From: Nitrospira sp. UBA5698
GTDB taxonomy: Bacteria > Nitrospirota > Nitrospiria > Nitrospirales > Nitrospiraceae
Reading direction: 5' to 3'
Assembly: GCA_002420115.1 (NCBI GenBank)
Contig: DIHK01000037.1
Location: 53,739 to 117,738, forward strand
DNA: 64,000 nucleotides
Shown here: positions 8,512 through 17,938 of the stretch, in pieces
How the letters are laid out: each line of letters opens with the position of its first letter
Numbering within the stretch: position 1 is the first letter of the stretch
Notes under the pieces: generated by a model
Databases searched by the model: none
The model's input: the letters and a program-made list of their open reading frames with translations, nothing else
Told to the model about the DNA's origin: nothing
Program-made: the position numbers and the translations under genes

Positions 8512-9044
8512 AAATCCGGTCAACCACCGTTCTCTGTGTCCGTCGCGACGGACGGGTCGCCATGGGCTGTGACGGCCAAGTCACCGTTGGTACCACAGTC
8601 ATGAAGCACAATGCCAAGAAGATTCGGCGTTTGCATCACGACCAGATCTTGGCAGGATTTGCGGGAGCCACGGCGGACGCGTTCACGCTCTTTGAAAAAT
8701 TCGAGAGCAAACTTGAAGAGTACCGAGGGAATCTCACAAGGGCTGCGGTCGAGCTGGCAAAAGATTGGCGGACGGATCGCGTGCTTCGCCGCCTGGAAGC
8801 GCTCCTGGCCGTCGCCGGGCGCGAGCAGTCGTTCATCATTACCGGGACTGGCGACGTCGTCGAGCCGGAAGACGGCATCCTGGCCATCGGGTCGGGTGGC
8901 CCCTATGCGCTGGCAGCAGCCAGAGGATTGCTCTGCCACTCACAACTGGAAGCCCCGGTGATCATCACCGAAGCCCTGACTATCGCAGGGTCCATTGACA
9001 TCTACACAAACCAACAGATTCTTGTTGAAGAACTTCGAGGATAA
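8508..9044 (+). CDS. hslV: ATP-dependent protease subunit HslV
   Basis: Proteolytic core of the HslUV (ClpYQ) protease, 178 aa. The sequence MKIRSTTVLCVRRDG places the catalytic N-terminal threonine at T6, implying removal of a five-residue propeptide. GCDGQVTVG and ILAGFAGATADAFTLFE are family signatures; the usual GGDGQVT has Cys instead of the second Gly. The start is in a 4-base overlap with xerC, and hslU begins 6 bases downstream, fitting a translationally coupled operon. Confidence 0.94.
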   Translation: MKIRSTTVLCVRRDGRVAMGCDGQVTVGTTVMKHNAKKIRRLHHDQILAGFAGATADAFTLFEKFESKLEEYRGNLTRAAVELAKDWRTDRVLRRLEALLAVAGREQSFIITGTGDVVEPEDGILAIGSGGPYALAAARGLLCHSQLEAPVIITEALTIAGSIDIYTNQQILVEELRG

Positions 9045-9050
9045 TCCACA

Positions 9051-10451
9051 ATGATGAAGCCGCTCACCACTGAGCCCGTCGCATTGAATCTCAATAGCCT
9101 CACTCCTCCTCAGATCGTTGAAGAATTGAACCGCTATGTCATCGGACAGAAGGATGCGAAGCGCATGGTGGCTATCGCCCTTCGCAATCGCTGGCGTCGC
9201 CAGCAACTGTCGCCCGACCTTCGCGATGAGGTCATGCCGAAGAACATCATCATGATCGGGCCAACCGGCGTAGGCAAAACGGAGATCGCCCGACGGTTGG
9301 CCAAGCTGGCCGAGGCGCCGTTCATCAAGGTCGAAGCGTCGAAATTTACCGAAGTAGGCTATGTCGGGCGCGATGTGGAATCAATCATTCGGGACCTCAC
9401 CGAGCTCGCGATCAATATGGTCAAAACCCAACGTCTGGCGTTCGTCCAGCAAAAGGCTGAACAGCAAGCCGAAGAGCGTCTGCTCGACCTCCTCTTGCCT
9501 CCTCCCCCACCTCGGCCTGGATTTGTAGACAGCACAACGGAGGCAGCTGCCCAAACCACTCCTGACTCCAACGAAGCAACCCGGTCGAAACTCCGTCTCC
9601 AACTGCGAGAAGGCAAGATGGATGAACGAACCGTGGAAATGGAGGTTAAAGAGCGGGGAGTGCCGGTCGGCGTCATCTCCAATGTAGGCGGGTTGGATGA
9701 CCTCGAGAACAATCTCCGCGACATGCTGGGTGGGATGTTCCAGGGTAAGAAAAAGAAGCGGCTCATGAAGGTACCTGAAGCGCTGAAGCACCTGACGCAG
9801 GAGGAAGCCCAGAAGTTGATCGACATGGACGATACCACGCGTGAAGCGATCAATAAGGTGGAACAGACGGGGATCGTGTTTCTTGACGAGATCGACAAGA
9901 TCGCCGGTCGCGAGCGCACGTCGGGACCTGATGTGTCCCGAGAGGGGGTGCAACGAGATTTACTCCCCATCGTAGAAGGCTGCACCGTCAACACAAAACA
10001 TGGCCCGGTCCTAACAGATCACATCCTCTTTATCGCCGCCGGGGCCTTCCATGTGGCCAAACCGTCCGATCTCATTCCAGAGCTCCAAGGGCGCTTTCCG
10101 ATCCGCGTTGAACTCAGTCCCCTGTCGAAAGAGGATTTCGTCCGCATTCTCACGGAACCAAAGGGAGCGTTGGTCCGTCAATATCAGGCCTTGATGGCCA
10201 CGGAAGGGCTGGCCATCGAATTCGCTCAGGACGGTCTGGAGGAGATCGCGGAGATCGCGGTCCAGGTGAATGAACGAACCGAAAATATCGGTGCCCGTCG
10301 CCTCTTCACCATCATGGAACGGTTGTTGGAAGAAATTTCTTTTGAGGGGCCCAGGTGGCCTGACAAACGGATCAACATCACTGCCGCCTACGTCAGGGAT
10401 CGGTTGAAGGACATCGTCAAGGACCAAGATCTGAGCCGATATATTCTCTAA
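9051..10451 (+). CDS. hslU: ATP-dependent protease ATPase subunit HslU
   Basis: AAA+ unfoldase that feeds substrates into HslV; 466 aa. Walker A GPTGVGKT begins near residue 70, with the N-terminal LTPPQIVEELNRYVIGQKDAKR. Walker B is VFLDEIDKI. The family-specific I domain lies between (about 140-250), and the C-terminus is DLSRYIL, the tail type that inserts into HslV. An alternative start one codon downstream is possible. The Pro-run PPPPPRPG in the I domain is unremarkable. Confidence 0.95.
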   Translation: MMKPLTTEPVALNLNSLTPPQIVEELNRYVIGQKDAKRMVAIALRNRWRRQQLSPDLRDEVMPKNIIMIGPTGVGKTEIARRLAKLAEAPFIKVEASKFTEVGYVGRDVESIIRDLTELAINMVKTQRLAFVQQKAEQQAEERLLDLLLPPPPPRPGFVDSTTEAAAQTTPDSNEATRSKLRLQLREGKMDERTVEMEVKERGVPVGVISNVGGLDDLENNLRDMLGGMFQGKKKKRLMKVPEALKHLTQEEAQKLIDMDDTTREAINKVEQTGIVFLDEIDKIAGRERTSGPDVSREGVQRDLLPIVEGCTVNTKHGPVLTDHILFIAAGAFHVAKPSDLIPELQGRFPIRVELSPLSKEDFVRILTEPKGALVRQYQALMATEGLAIEFAQDGLEEIAEIAVQVNERTENIGARRLFTIMERLLEEISFEGPRWPDKRINITAAYVRDRLKDIVKDQDLSRYIL

Positions 10452-10510
10452 GAGCCACCAGTGGTCAGTCATCGAGCTGATCGCTGAACGCAAGCGGCTG
10501 GGAGCCACGT

Positions 10511-11407
10511 ATGAACAAACTCATCAAAAAAGCTGATGTCTTGATCGAAGCCTTGCCGTACATCCGAACGTTTCGCGGCAAGACCGTGGTCGTCAAGTAT
10601 GGCGGCCACGCGATGACAGACGCGTCACTCAAAGAGCGGTTTGCTCAAGATGTCGTCCTGTTGAAGTATGTCGGTATCAACCCGGTCATCATTCATGGCG
10701 GCGGGCCGCAAATCGACAAGATGCTCGACCGACTGGGCATTCAAGCGAAGTTCCGCCATGGTGTCAGGATTACCGACGCCGCCACGATGGAAATCGTGGA
10801 GATGGTCCTGGCCGGGAAAATCAACATGGAACTGACTGACATGATCACCCGGCACGGAGGCAGCGCTGTGGGCTTGAGCGGAAAGGACGGAGGGCTCATC
10901 CTCAGCAAACCACTGACAGCCAAAGCTTGGGCGGAAAGTCTCGATCGCGACCTGGATGAGGAAGATGCGAAAGGCGATTTCGGATTGGTGGGGGATATTG
11001 AAAAAGTCGATCCTGGCCTGTTACGGAACCTCCAGGAGGACCACTACATCCCGATCATCGCGCCCATCGGCACGGATCGCGAGGGCAATACCTACAACAT
11101 CAACGCCGATCTTGTCGCTGGAGCCATAGCCGGTGCGTTGCGGGCGGAAAAACTGTTGATGATGACCGACATTAAAGGTATTCGCGACGCGAACGGACGC
11201 CACCTCTCGACGGTATCCCGCAAAGATGTGCAGCGCATGATGAAGAAGGGGATCATCACAGAAGGGATGATCCCGAAGGTTCATGCGTGCTTGGATGCCT
11301 TGGGCGACGGGGTCGGAAAAGCTCACATTATTGATGGACGTATTCCGCACGCTGTCCTCCTTGAAATCTTCACGAGGAAGGGTATCGGCACGGAAATCGT
11401 GACCTGA
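10511..11407 (+). CDS. argB: Acetylglutamate kinase
   Basis: Second step of arginine biosynthesis: phosphorylates N-acetyl-L-glutamate with ATP. The amino-acid-kinase fold is shown by VVKYGGHAM, NPVIIHGGGPQI, NINADLVAGAIAGALRAEKLLMMTDIKGI and the C-terminal GMIPKVHACLDAL. The 298-aa length is normal. It follows hslU by 59 bases and precedes an M28-type peptidase by 27 bases. No other arginine gene is nearby, so arg genes are scattered here. Confidence 0.95.
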   Translation: MNKLIKKADVLIEALPYIRTFRGKTVVVKYGGHAMTDASLKERFAQDVVLLKYVGINPVIIHGGGPQIDKMLDRLGIQAKFRHGVRITDAATMEIVEMVLAGKINMELTDMITRHGGSAVGLSGKDGGLILSKPLTAKAWAESLDRDLDEEDAKGDFGLVGDIEKVDPGLLRNLQEDHYIPIIAPIGTDREGNTYNINADLVAGAIAGALRAEKLLMMTDIKGIRDANGRHLSTVSRKDVQRMMKKGIITEGMIPKVHACLDALGDGVGKAHIIDGRIPHAVLLEIFTRKGIGTEIVT

Positions 11408-11434
11408 CCTTCTTGCAGCTGGAAAACCAGTTCT

Positions 11435-12295
11435 GTGCCCATCGATCACAATCGACTCAGAGAAGATCTTCAGGTCCTGGTGGGGGAACGCCATCCCATC
11501 ACCTCACCGAACCGTTTGCGACAGACGGAATCCTACCTGCGCCATCGCTTCTCTGAAGCGAGACTGATCGTAACCACGCAACCTTTTCTCGCCTTGGAGA
11601 ACACGTTCCACAATATGATCGGAACAGCACTTCCTGAAAAGAGATCATTCCAATCAGCACTGCCGCTGATCCTCGCCGCACACTTCGATACTGTCGAAGG
11701 ATCTCCCGGCGCTGACGATAATGCCAGCGCGCTCGCCGTGATACTTCACGTCGCTCGTCAGGTGAAAGCCTTGCCATTGGTGAGACCGATTCGATTCATC
11801 GCCTTTAACCTTGAAGAAGAACACCTTCTTGGAAGCCAGGCGTATACCTCCTTGTTACGAAAGAATGGCGAAACCATCCATGGAGCCATCGTGTTGGAAT
11901 GTGTCGGCTATGCGAGCCATCAACCCAATTCACAGAAAATCCCGCCTGGTGTCCCAATCGCAGTGCCCACAACGGGGAATTTTCTGGCCGTCATCGGCAA
12001 CGAACGGTCACACCATCTAACCGGCTCTGTTGCCAAAGCCATGAAGCCGCACCTTCCCATTGTTCCACTGATCGTCCCAGGCAACGGAGAAAAGCTCCCG
12101 GACACCAGACGGAGCGACCACACCTCGTTCTGGGAACAAGGGTTCCCCGCTGTTATGCTCACGGATACTGCTAACTTCCGAAACCCCCATTACCATCGAC
12201 CGACCGACACGCTTGAGACATTAAATCTCGATTTTATCGCTGCCGTCGCTGACGGCCTCATGGCCACCGTCATTGAATTAGCCAGTCAACCATGA
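11435..12295 (+). CDS. M28 family zinc metallopeptidase
   Basis: 286 aa, GTG start. Metal-binding motifs of the M28 aminopeptidase family are visible: H83-x-D85 (AAHFDTVEGSPGADDNAS, with D94 as the bridging Asp), the general-base Glu pair in NLEEEHLLGS (about 127-128), a later metal Asp in SDHTSFW and His in PHYHRPTDT. No signal peptide is visible, so a cytoplasmic aminopeptidase or amidohydrolase is likely; substrate unknown. It overlaps the next gene by 4 bases, so the two are probably coupled. Confidence 0.82.
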   Translation: MPIDHNRLREDLQVLVGERHPITSPNRLRQTESYLRHRFSEARLIVTTQPFLALENTFHNMIGTALPEKRSFQSALPLILAAHFDTVEGSPGADDNASALAVILHVARQVKALPLVRPIRFIAFNLEEEHLLGSQAYTSLLRKNGETIHGAIVLECVGYASHQPNSQKIPPGVPIAVPTTGNFLAVIGNERSHHLTGSVAKAMKPHLPIVPLIVPGNGEKLPDTRRSDHTSFWEQGFPAVMLTDTANFRNPHYHRPTDTLETLNLDFIAAVADGLMATVIELASQP

Positions 12296-12981
12296 AAAGA
12301 CGACTTTCTGATTCAACTCGACAGACGATCGCCGAGACATTCGCCCACCTCGACTACAAACGCCTGGAGTCCGTCTACTGTTACGAAGGGGGTGACGAGT
12401 TCTGGCGGGCGAAGCGGGAACCGTGTCGGAAGTTGGGGACGCAGGTGGCCGAGGCTCTCGTCCCTACGTTGCCGCGTGGCGGTCGGAGTCTCTACATCGG
12501 CGCTGGTGTAGCGGAACTCCCGGCATTGATCGCAGAGGCTATCAATCGTGAACGGGACGTAGAGCCCTATAACCTCAGGCGGTCTGAAGTCGCGGTGCTC
12601 AATCGCGCTTGTGGGGAACTATCGGTTCGTTTCCTTGCTCGCGATGCCTCCTCAGCACGAGGCCGATTCGACCATCTCTGGATGGTCAGCGTCCTGAACG
12701 ATCCTGAACGATTTCCGCATCTCTCTCCCCTGTCGTATGGCCAGGCCGATCCCGTCAGCTTTAACCCTTTCGAATTTCAGAAAGAACGGCGGATTGTGCA
12801 AGCGATCGTCAAGCAGTGCATGCCGAAACTAACGACCCCTGGCCTCGTGACGACTTCAACGGAGGAAGTCGTATGGATCGCAGACTGGTGCCATCGGCAC
12901 AAGGTGCCGTATCGCGTATCGCGAAAACACTACCCCACGGCACTCGTTGGGGACCCGATCTGTTTTATAAAGATTGGGTAA
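12292..12981 (+). CDS. Methyltransferase-like protein, function unknown
   Basis: 229 aa. The stretch SLYIGAGVAELPALIAEA (about 67-84) resembles SAM-binding motif I of a Rossmann methyltransferase, and FDHLWMVSVLNDPERFP resembles the later motif IV/V region. The N-terminus contains LDYKRLESVYCYEGGDEFW. I do not recognise a characterised family. The start overlaps the stop of the M28 peptidase gene (ATGA), suggesting one mRNA and possibly a shared pathway. Enzymatic activity is inference from the motif only. Confidence 0.6.
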   Translation: MKRRLSDSTRQTIAETFAHLDYKRLESVYCYEGGDEFWRAKREPCRKLGTQVAEALVPTLPRGGRSLYIGAGVAELPALIAEAINRERDVEPYNLRRSEVAVLNRACGELSVRFLARDASSARGRFDHLWMVSVLNDPERFPHLSPLSYGQADPVSFNPFEFQKERRIVQAIVKQCMPKLTTPGLVTTSTEEVVWIADWCHRHKVPYRVSRKHYPTALVGDPICFIKIG

Positions 12982-13029
12982 AAAGTGAGAAGTGAAGGGT
13001 AAGGGGTAAAAGGGTCGGGGCACGATCAA

Positions 13030-13566
13030 TCAAAGTTCAAAGCCCGTCTTCTTGGCTGGCTCGCCCATGTACTGCCTGGCGTATCGCACATAGTTTCCTG
13101 CTGATTCCTTGATCCAGGCTAATTCTTTCTCAGTGACCGGCCGCTTAACCTTTGCAGGAGAACCCAGGATGAGACTCTTCGGCGGCACAACCGTCCCTTC
13201 AACCACCAAGGCTCCAGCTCCCACCACCGAGTCTTCCCCGATCACCGCGCCATCCATGATAATGGCACCCATTCCCACCAGCACACGGTCGTGAATGGCA
13301 CAGCCATGCAGGACCACGTTGTGACCGATTGTGACGTCATTGCCTATGATTAGGGGATGGGTGTCATGCGTCACATGCAGCATACAGAGATCTTGGACAT
13401 TGGTCCGCTCACCGAGCCGAATATAGTGCACATCGCCTCGGATCACGGCATTGAACCAGACACTGCACTCTTCCCCCATGACGACGTCACCAATCACAAC
13501 CGCCGTCGTTTCGATAAAACAGGACTTCGGAACCGTGGGTTTGATGCCTTGAAAGGTGCGAATCAT
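13030..13566 (-). CDS. Gamma-carbonic-anhydrase-fold (YrdA/PaaY-like) protein
   Basis: 178 aa of left-handed beta-helix hexapeptide repeats, such as GDVVMGEECSVWFNAVIRGDV and GEDSVVGAGALVVEGTVVPP. The metal-binding histidines of the family are represented in HVTHDTHPL and IGHNVVLHG. Members range from carbonic anhydrase to acyl-CoA-related enzymes; activity cannot be decided here. The ATG at 13566 is preferred; an in-frame GTG three codons upstream is possible. It is transcribed divergently from rimO. Confidence 0.82.
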   Translation of the reverse strand: MIRTFQGIKPTVPKSCFIETTAVVIGDVVMGEECSVWFNAVIRGDVHYIRLGERTNVQDLCMLHVTHDTHPLIIGNDVTIGHNVVLHGCAIHDRVLVGMGAIIMDGAVIGEDSVVGAGALVVEGTVVPPKSLILGSPAKVKRPVTEKELAWIKESAGNYVRYARQYMGEPAKKTGFEL

Positions 13567-13648
13567 GATGCGCACTCTAGGGGAATTGCTCGACCTTCCG
13601 CAAGGGGCTCATTGACAGCCTTTTTCACCCTCCCGTAGACTGCCTGCC

Positions 13649-15091
13649 ATGTCACAACCCTTGATTCTTCCAAAGCGTGCGCGTTCCACCAAGGCCACTC
13701 GAGTCAATCAATCGGCAACGACCATCGGTTTCGTCAACCTGGGCTGCTCGAAGAACCAGGTCGATTCAGAAATCATGCTTGGAACTTTGGTCACAGAAGG
13801 GTTTCAACTGACCGGCGATCCCAAACAAGCCGAAGTGGTGATCGTCAATACGTGCGGCTTCATCGAGGAAGCGAAACAGGAATCGATCAACACGATCCTT
13901 GAACACGGCCATCTGAAGAAAACAGGAACTTGCCGCGTCCTGATCGCAGCCGGTTGCTTGGCTCAGCGCTATCAAGGAGACCTGCTGAAAGAGTTGCCGG
14001 AATTAGATGGTGTCGTAGGGACAGGAGAATTCGGAAGGATTGCCGAGATCTGTCGAGATCTATTAGCGCCCAAGAAGCGACAACGCCGCCTCTGGATCAG
14101 TCAGCCTCCCTATCTCTACGATGAGTTAGCCCCTCGGTTGAGACTCGGCGCGCAACACAGTGCCTATGTAAAAATCGCCGAAGGCTGCAATCGCAATTGT
14201 ACATTCTGCGCGATTCCGTTGATGCGCGGGAAACAGCGCAGTCGACCGGTAGACTCTATCGTGGCCGAAGCTCGTCAGCTCGCTGCGGAAGGAGTGAAAG
14301 AGATCAACCTCATCTCGCAAGACACCATCAACTATGGTGTCGACCTTGGCCTTCGCCAAGGGCTCCTGTCGCTTCTTCGTGAATTGGTCAAGGTGGATGG
14401 CCTGCACTGGATCCGGCCGTTTTACCTCTATCCTCAGCAGGTCACCGATGATCTCCTCGATCTGTATGCAGGGGAAGAAAAGATCGTTAAGTATATCGAT
14501 ATGCCGCTCCAGCATATCAATGACCGGATGCTCACCCGTATGCATCGACTGGGTAATCGAGCCGTCATCGAGAGTCTCGTGGATCGCATCCGCACACGCA
14601 TTCACGGGGTCACTTTCAGGACGGCCTTCATCGTCGGCTTCCCGGGAGAGACCGATGCGGCCTTTACCGAGCTGCGTGACTATGTGGAACAGGCGGAGTT
14701 CGACCGCGTTGCGGTATTTGTATACTCGGATGAGGAAGGCACTCCGGCAGCTCAGTTAGACGACAAAGTCGAGCGAGACGTGATGGATGAACGCCGCAAT
14801 GCAATTCTCTCTATCCAGGAAACGATTGCCGCATCGAAGGGGACGGCGAAGATCGGCTCAATTCTTGATGTCCTGATTGACGGGCGATCCGAAGAGACGG
14901 AGGGCGTCCTCGAAGGGCGTCACGAAGGGCTCGCACCTGAAATCGACGGAGTCGTCTATGTCGACGAGGACTCAGCCGATGCTGGGTCCAAGGTTGCAGA
15001 TTCGGCACCCGGTGACTTCTATAGAGTCCAGATCACCGACGCGGCGGGATTCGATCTCGTCGGACACATCGTCACCTCGACAGCTCACTGA
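13649..15091 (+). CDS. rimO: Ribosomal protein S12 methylthiotransferase RimO
   Basis: Radical-SAM enzyme that methylthiolates an aspartate of ribosomal protein uS12. The N-terminal MTTase domain has C33 (NLGCSKNQVDSE), C69 (NTCGFIEEAK) and C103 for one Fe-S cluster. The radical-SAM triad is C180, C184 and C187 (CNRNCTFCAIP), followed by MRGKQRSRP. NLGCSKNQVDSE separates RimO from MiaB. A C-terminal TRAM domain is expected (about 395-480) and contains an acidic insert. The first 24 residues are extra relative to most homologues, so a later start is possible. Confidence 0.93.
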   Translation: MSQPLILPKRARSTKATRVNQSATTIGFVNLGCSKNQVDSEIMLGTLVTEGFQLTGDPKQAEVVIVNTCGFIEEAKQESINTILEHGHLKKTGTCRVLIAAGCLAQRYQGDLLKELPELDGVVGTGEFGRIAEICRDLLAPKKRQRRLWISQPPYLYDELAPRLRLGAQHSAYVKIAEGCNRNCTFCAIPLMRGKQRSRPVDSIVAEARQLAAEGVKEINLISQDTINYGVDLGLRQGLLSLLRELVKVDGLHWIRPFYLYPQQVTDDLLDLYAGEEKIVKYIDMPLQHINDRMLTRMHRLGNRAVIESLVDRIRTRIHGVTFRTAFIVGFPGETDAAFTELRDYVEQAEFDRVAVFVYSDEEGTPAAQLDDKVERDVMDERRNAILSIQETIAASKGTAKIGSILDVLIDGRSEETEGVLEGRHEGLAPEIDGVVYVDEDSADAGSKVADSAPGDFYRVQITDAAGFDLVGHIVTSTAH

Positions 15092-15155
15092 GTACGGCAC
15101 CTTGCTGCCCCTCCTCATACCCTGATCGTCACGACTCCTGAGGGAGTACACACCC

Positions 15156-16022
15156 ATGACTGCACGGAAAAAAGATTCGATCGTGCTCCTGATTCGGTGC
15201 AAAGACCGCAAAGGCATTGTCGCACGCGTGTCGGGGTTCATTCACGATTTCGGCGGCAATATTCTCGACTCCGACCACCATACCGACGAAGAAACAAACG
15301 CGTTTCTCATGAGAATGGAGTTTGCCACGGATGGACTTCAGCTGCCTCCCGGCGATATTCCGGCCGCCTTTGAGCCGATCGCGAAAGTGTACGAGATGCA
15401 CTACGAAGTGTATTCGTCCACCCAGCGGCCTCGTGTTGGCCTTCTGGTTTCGAAACAGGATCATTGTCTGGCCGACCTTCTCCAGCGCCACCGTCGAGAC
15501 GAATTGCACATCGATATTCCCATCATCATTTCGAACCACGACATCTGTGCAAGTTGGGCTGAGCTTTTCAAGATCCCCTATGCCGTCTACCCGGTCACGA
15601 AGGAGACCAAGCCCCAGCAGGAACAACAGGTAGTAGGCCTCCTCAAAGAACACCGGGTGGAGCTCGTGGTAATGGCCCGTTACATGCAAATTCTCTCCGC
15701 TGATTTTTTGACTCACATTGGCTGCCCGGTCATTAACATTCACCATTCCTTCCTGCCGGCCTTTATCGGAGCCAATCCCTACCGACAGGCCTACGACCGC
15801 GGCGTGAAGATCATTGGAGCAACCGCCCATTACGCGACCCAAGACCTGGACGAAGGACCGATCATCGAACAAGACGTGATGCGCGTGGGACATCGGGATA
15901 CGGTGGAGGATCTCGTTCGGAAAGGGCGAGATCTTGAGGAAGTCGTGCTGGCAAGAGCTGTTCGTCGCCACGTTGAGCGCCGAGTCCTAGTGTACGGGAG
16001 GAAAACCGTGGTCTTCGATTAA
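15156..16022 (+). CDS. purU: Formyltetrahydrofolate deformylase
   Basis: Hydrolyses 10-formyl-THF to THF and formate, balancing one-carbon pools and supplying formate for PurT. An N-terminal ACT domain (about 1-90; IVLLIRCKDRKGIVARVSGFIHDFGGNI) precedes a formyltransferase domain with the catalytic HHSFLPAFIGANPYRQAYDRGVK region and GATAHYATQDLDEGPII. The 288-aa length is standard. It follows rimO by 64 bases with GAGGGAG upstream of the start. Confidence 0.93.
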   Translation: MTARKKDSIVLLIRCKDRKGIVARVSGFIHDFGGNILDSDHHTDEETNAFLMRMEFATDGLQLPPGDIPAAFEPIAKVYEMHYEVYSSTQRPRVGLLVSKQDHCLADLLQRHRRDELHIDIPIIISNHDICASWAELFKIPYAVYPVTKETKPQQEQQVVGLLKEHRVELVVMARYMQILSADFLTHIGCPVINIHHSFLPAFIGANPYRQAYDRGVKIIGATAHYATQDLDEGPIIEQDVMRVGHRDTVEDLVRKGRDLEEVVLARAVRRHVERRVLVYGRKTVVFD

Positions 16023-16043
16023 AAGATTTTGAAACGGAGCCAC

Positions 16044-16081
16044 AGGTAGGGGGAACATGATCTTGCCTCCTCCCCCTACCT
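16044..16081. terminator. Hairpin between convergent purU and the DegP-type gene
   Basis: An 11-bp perfect stem (AGGTAGGGGGA, 16044-16054, with 16071-16081) and a 16-base loop lie between two convergent genes. There is no U-tract on either strand, so a bidirectional intrinsic terminator is only plausible. Confidence 0.45.
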
Positions 16082-16098
16082 TCGAACGCAGCATAATT

Positions 16099-17583
16099 CT
16101 ACACTTTGACGGATACGAACAATGAATTCCCCCGCCGATTGATCAGAATCAGGACGCTGGCTCCTTTCTTGAAATCTGCGGAAGCCATTTTAAAATCTTT
16201 GATAGACTTGATCGGTCGCCGATTCATTTCTTGGATCACGTCGCCCGAAGAAAGACCGGCCCTCTCGGCACCGCTGTCTGGATCGACCCTTGTCACCACA
16301 ACACCCTGCGTTCCTTGGAATCCAAGCTGTCTTGCCCGATCTTGATCTAACTCCTCAACCACAAGGCCAGACAGCGCATCACCTACATCTCCGTATTGCA
16401 CCTTCGCAACTTTGGGGTCGTCCGGCTGCTCACCGACCCTGACGGTCACCTCACGTTCATGTCCATCACGAGTGACGGTGAGCGTCACTCTGGCACCAAC
16501 GGTGGTCCGCGTGACAAGTCGTTGTAACGCGACACCATCTTCTACGGAAGTACCTTGATAGCTGACGATCACATCCCCCTGCTTGAGACCAGCCTGCTCC
16601 GCCGGACTCCCTGCTTTCACATCACTGATCAACGCGCCTTTCACATCCTTGAGGCCGAATGCCGTGGCGAGATCCTGGTTCAATCCCTGAAGCCCAATCC
16701 CGAGATATCCCCGCACAACATTCCCGGACCTTATCAGACTCTCATAAATCGGTTTTGCCATCGTGGTCGACACGGCAAACCCAACACCCTGATACCCTCC
16801 CGTCTGGGAAAAGATCGCCGTGTTGATGCCTACCAGCTCCCCTTTCGTATTTACCAGTGCACCACCTGAGTTGCCTGGATTAATGGCAGCATCCGTCTGA
16901 ATAAAATCCTCGTACTGGGTGATGCCCATTTGGCCACGACCCACCGCACTCACGATCCCAAGTGTCACGGTGGAATTGAGGCCAAAGGGGTTGCCGACCG
17001 CCAAGACATACTCACCGACCTGCAGACTTGACGCATCACCCCAGGCCACGGTCGGAAGATGACCGGCGTTGATCTTGATTACGGCGAGGTCACTCTTCGG
17101 ATCCACTCCGATGATCTTGCCTCGAAATTCACGCTTGTCAGGAAGTGTGACGCTCACCTCGCGGGCCTGGGCGATCACATGATTATTGGTCACGATATAG
17201 CCATCCGGTGAAATGATCACACCAGATCCTTGCCCTCTCCGAGGCGCTCGGTGGTCAAATGGGTCGCCAGGTCGCCGACCACGAGGTCCGAATGGTTTCC
17301 CAAAGAATTCCTCCAGTCCCTCTCGGAACTCATCAGGGACAGGGGAACCGTCCGCCACATGCTCCGTCATGACGGTCGTAATGTTCACGACCGCCGGAGT
17401 GACTCGCTTCGCAACGTCTGCAAAGCCTGGCGCCGGTGATGCACTGGATCCTGCTGCGGTACTCTGTGATGGAGCCGTGGATGCATCGGACAGGGTGAGT
17501 GAATGGCCGGCCCAGAATAATGTTCCGCTCACCAGGCCAATTCCAAAAATAGAACTGACGGTACGACGGGGATGTGATGGCAT
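16099..17583 (-). CDS. DegP/HtrA-type periplasmic serine protease
   Basis: Periplasmic quality-control protease/chaperone, 494 aa. The ATG at 17583 has GGAGGG eight bases upstream. An N-terminal hydrophobic segment (about 8-35) exports or anchors it. The trypsin-like domain has the full triad H135 (VTNNHVI), D165 (SDLAVIK) and S239 (NPGNSGGAL). Two PDZ domains follow (about 275-375 and 395-490), each with a YLGI- or GVVV-type carboxylate loop. This is a Do-like architecture (DegP/DegQ/MucD). No sigma-E or Cpx genes are nearby, though a two-component system lies immediately beyond. Confidence 0.92.
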   Translation of the reverse strand: MPSHPRRTVSSIFGIGLVSGTLFWAGHSLTLSDASTAPSQSTAAGSSASPAPGFADVAKRVTPAVVNITTVMTEHVADGSPVPDEFREGLEEFFGKPFGPRGRRPGDPFDHRAPRRGQGSGVIISPDGYIVTNNHVIAQAREVSVTLPDKREFRGKIIGVDPKSDLAVIKINAGHLPTVAWGDASSLQVGEYVLAVGNPFGLNSTVTLGIVSAVGRGQMGITQYEDFIQTDAAINPGNSGGALVNTKGELVGINTAIFSQTGGYQGVGFAVSTTMAKPIYESLIRSGNVVRGYLGIGLQGLNQDLATAFGLKDVKGALISDVKAGSPAEQAGLKQGDVIVSYQGTSVEDGVALQRLVTRTTVGARVTLTVTRDGHEREVTVRVGEQPDDPKVAKVQYGDVGDALSGLVVEELDQDRARQLGFQGTQGVVVTRVDPDSGAERAGLSSGDVIQEMNRRPIKSIKDFKMASADFKKGASVLILINRRGNSLFVSVKV

Positions 17584-17718
17584 GATTCCCTCCTTCATCA
17601 CGCTAAGGATCACGTGCTCAAGACTCTCTGAACTGATCCCTGCGCAGCCTGTTGTTCGAGATCGAGTACTAGAACTACCAACCGGTGATGAGAAGGAGAT
17701 TAATCAAGGATTAAACGT

Positions 17719-17938
17719 GGCTAAGCTGCATTATTCATGACGGTTCGTCACGAAACCGCCAAGACGCCAGGCGAGACGGGCGTGCGGAGCGCCGAGAAAC
17801 CGAGGCATACTTGAAACAGTATGTTGAGGTTACGAGGAGCAAGCCCGCCCGCTGGCCGCGCGAAGCTTGCGGCCACGCTTGTCGCAGCGGCGTCTTGGCG
17901 GTTGCAGTAGAAACGCTCATGAATAATGCAGGCTAAGC
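17719..17938. mobile_element. MITE-like inverted-repeat element, copy 1 (body 17727-17930)
   Basis: The 204-bp body is bounded by a perfect 14-bp terminal inverted repeat (TGCATTATTCATGA at 17727-17740; its complement at 17917-17930). It is flanked by an exact 8-bp direct repeat GGCTAAGC (17719-17726 and 17931-17938). A second long inverted pair AACCGCCAAGACGCC (17754-17768) / 17889-17903 and a central hairpin GGCCGC...GCGGCC fold almost the whole element. There is no coding capacity for a transposase. The right-hand flank contains the TAG stop of the histidine kinase gene. Copy 2 is at 20293-20505 in the same orientation. Confidence 0.75.

Noticed and set aside
9359..9994. Long minus-strand open frames inside hslU
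   Set aside because: Antisense shadows of a well-conserved gene, with no ribosome-binding site and Ser/Arg-rich composition.
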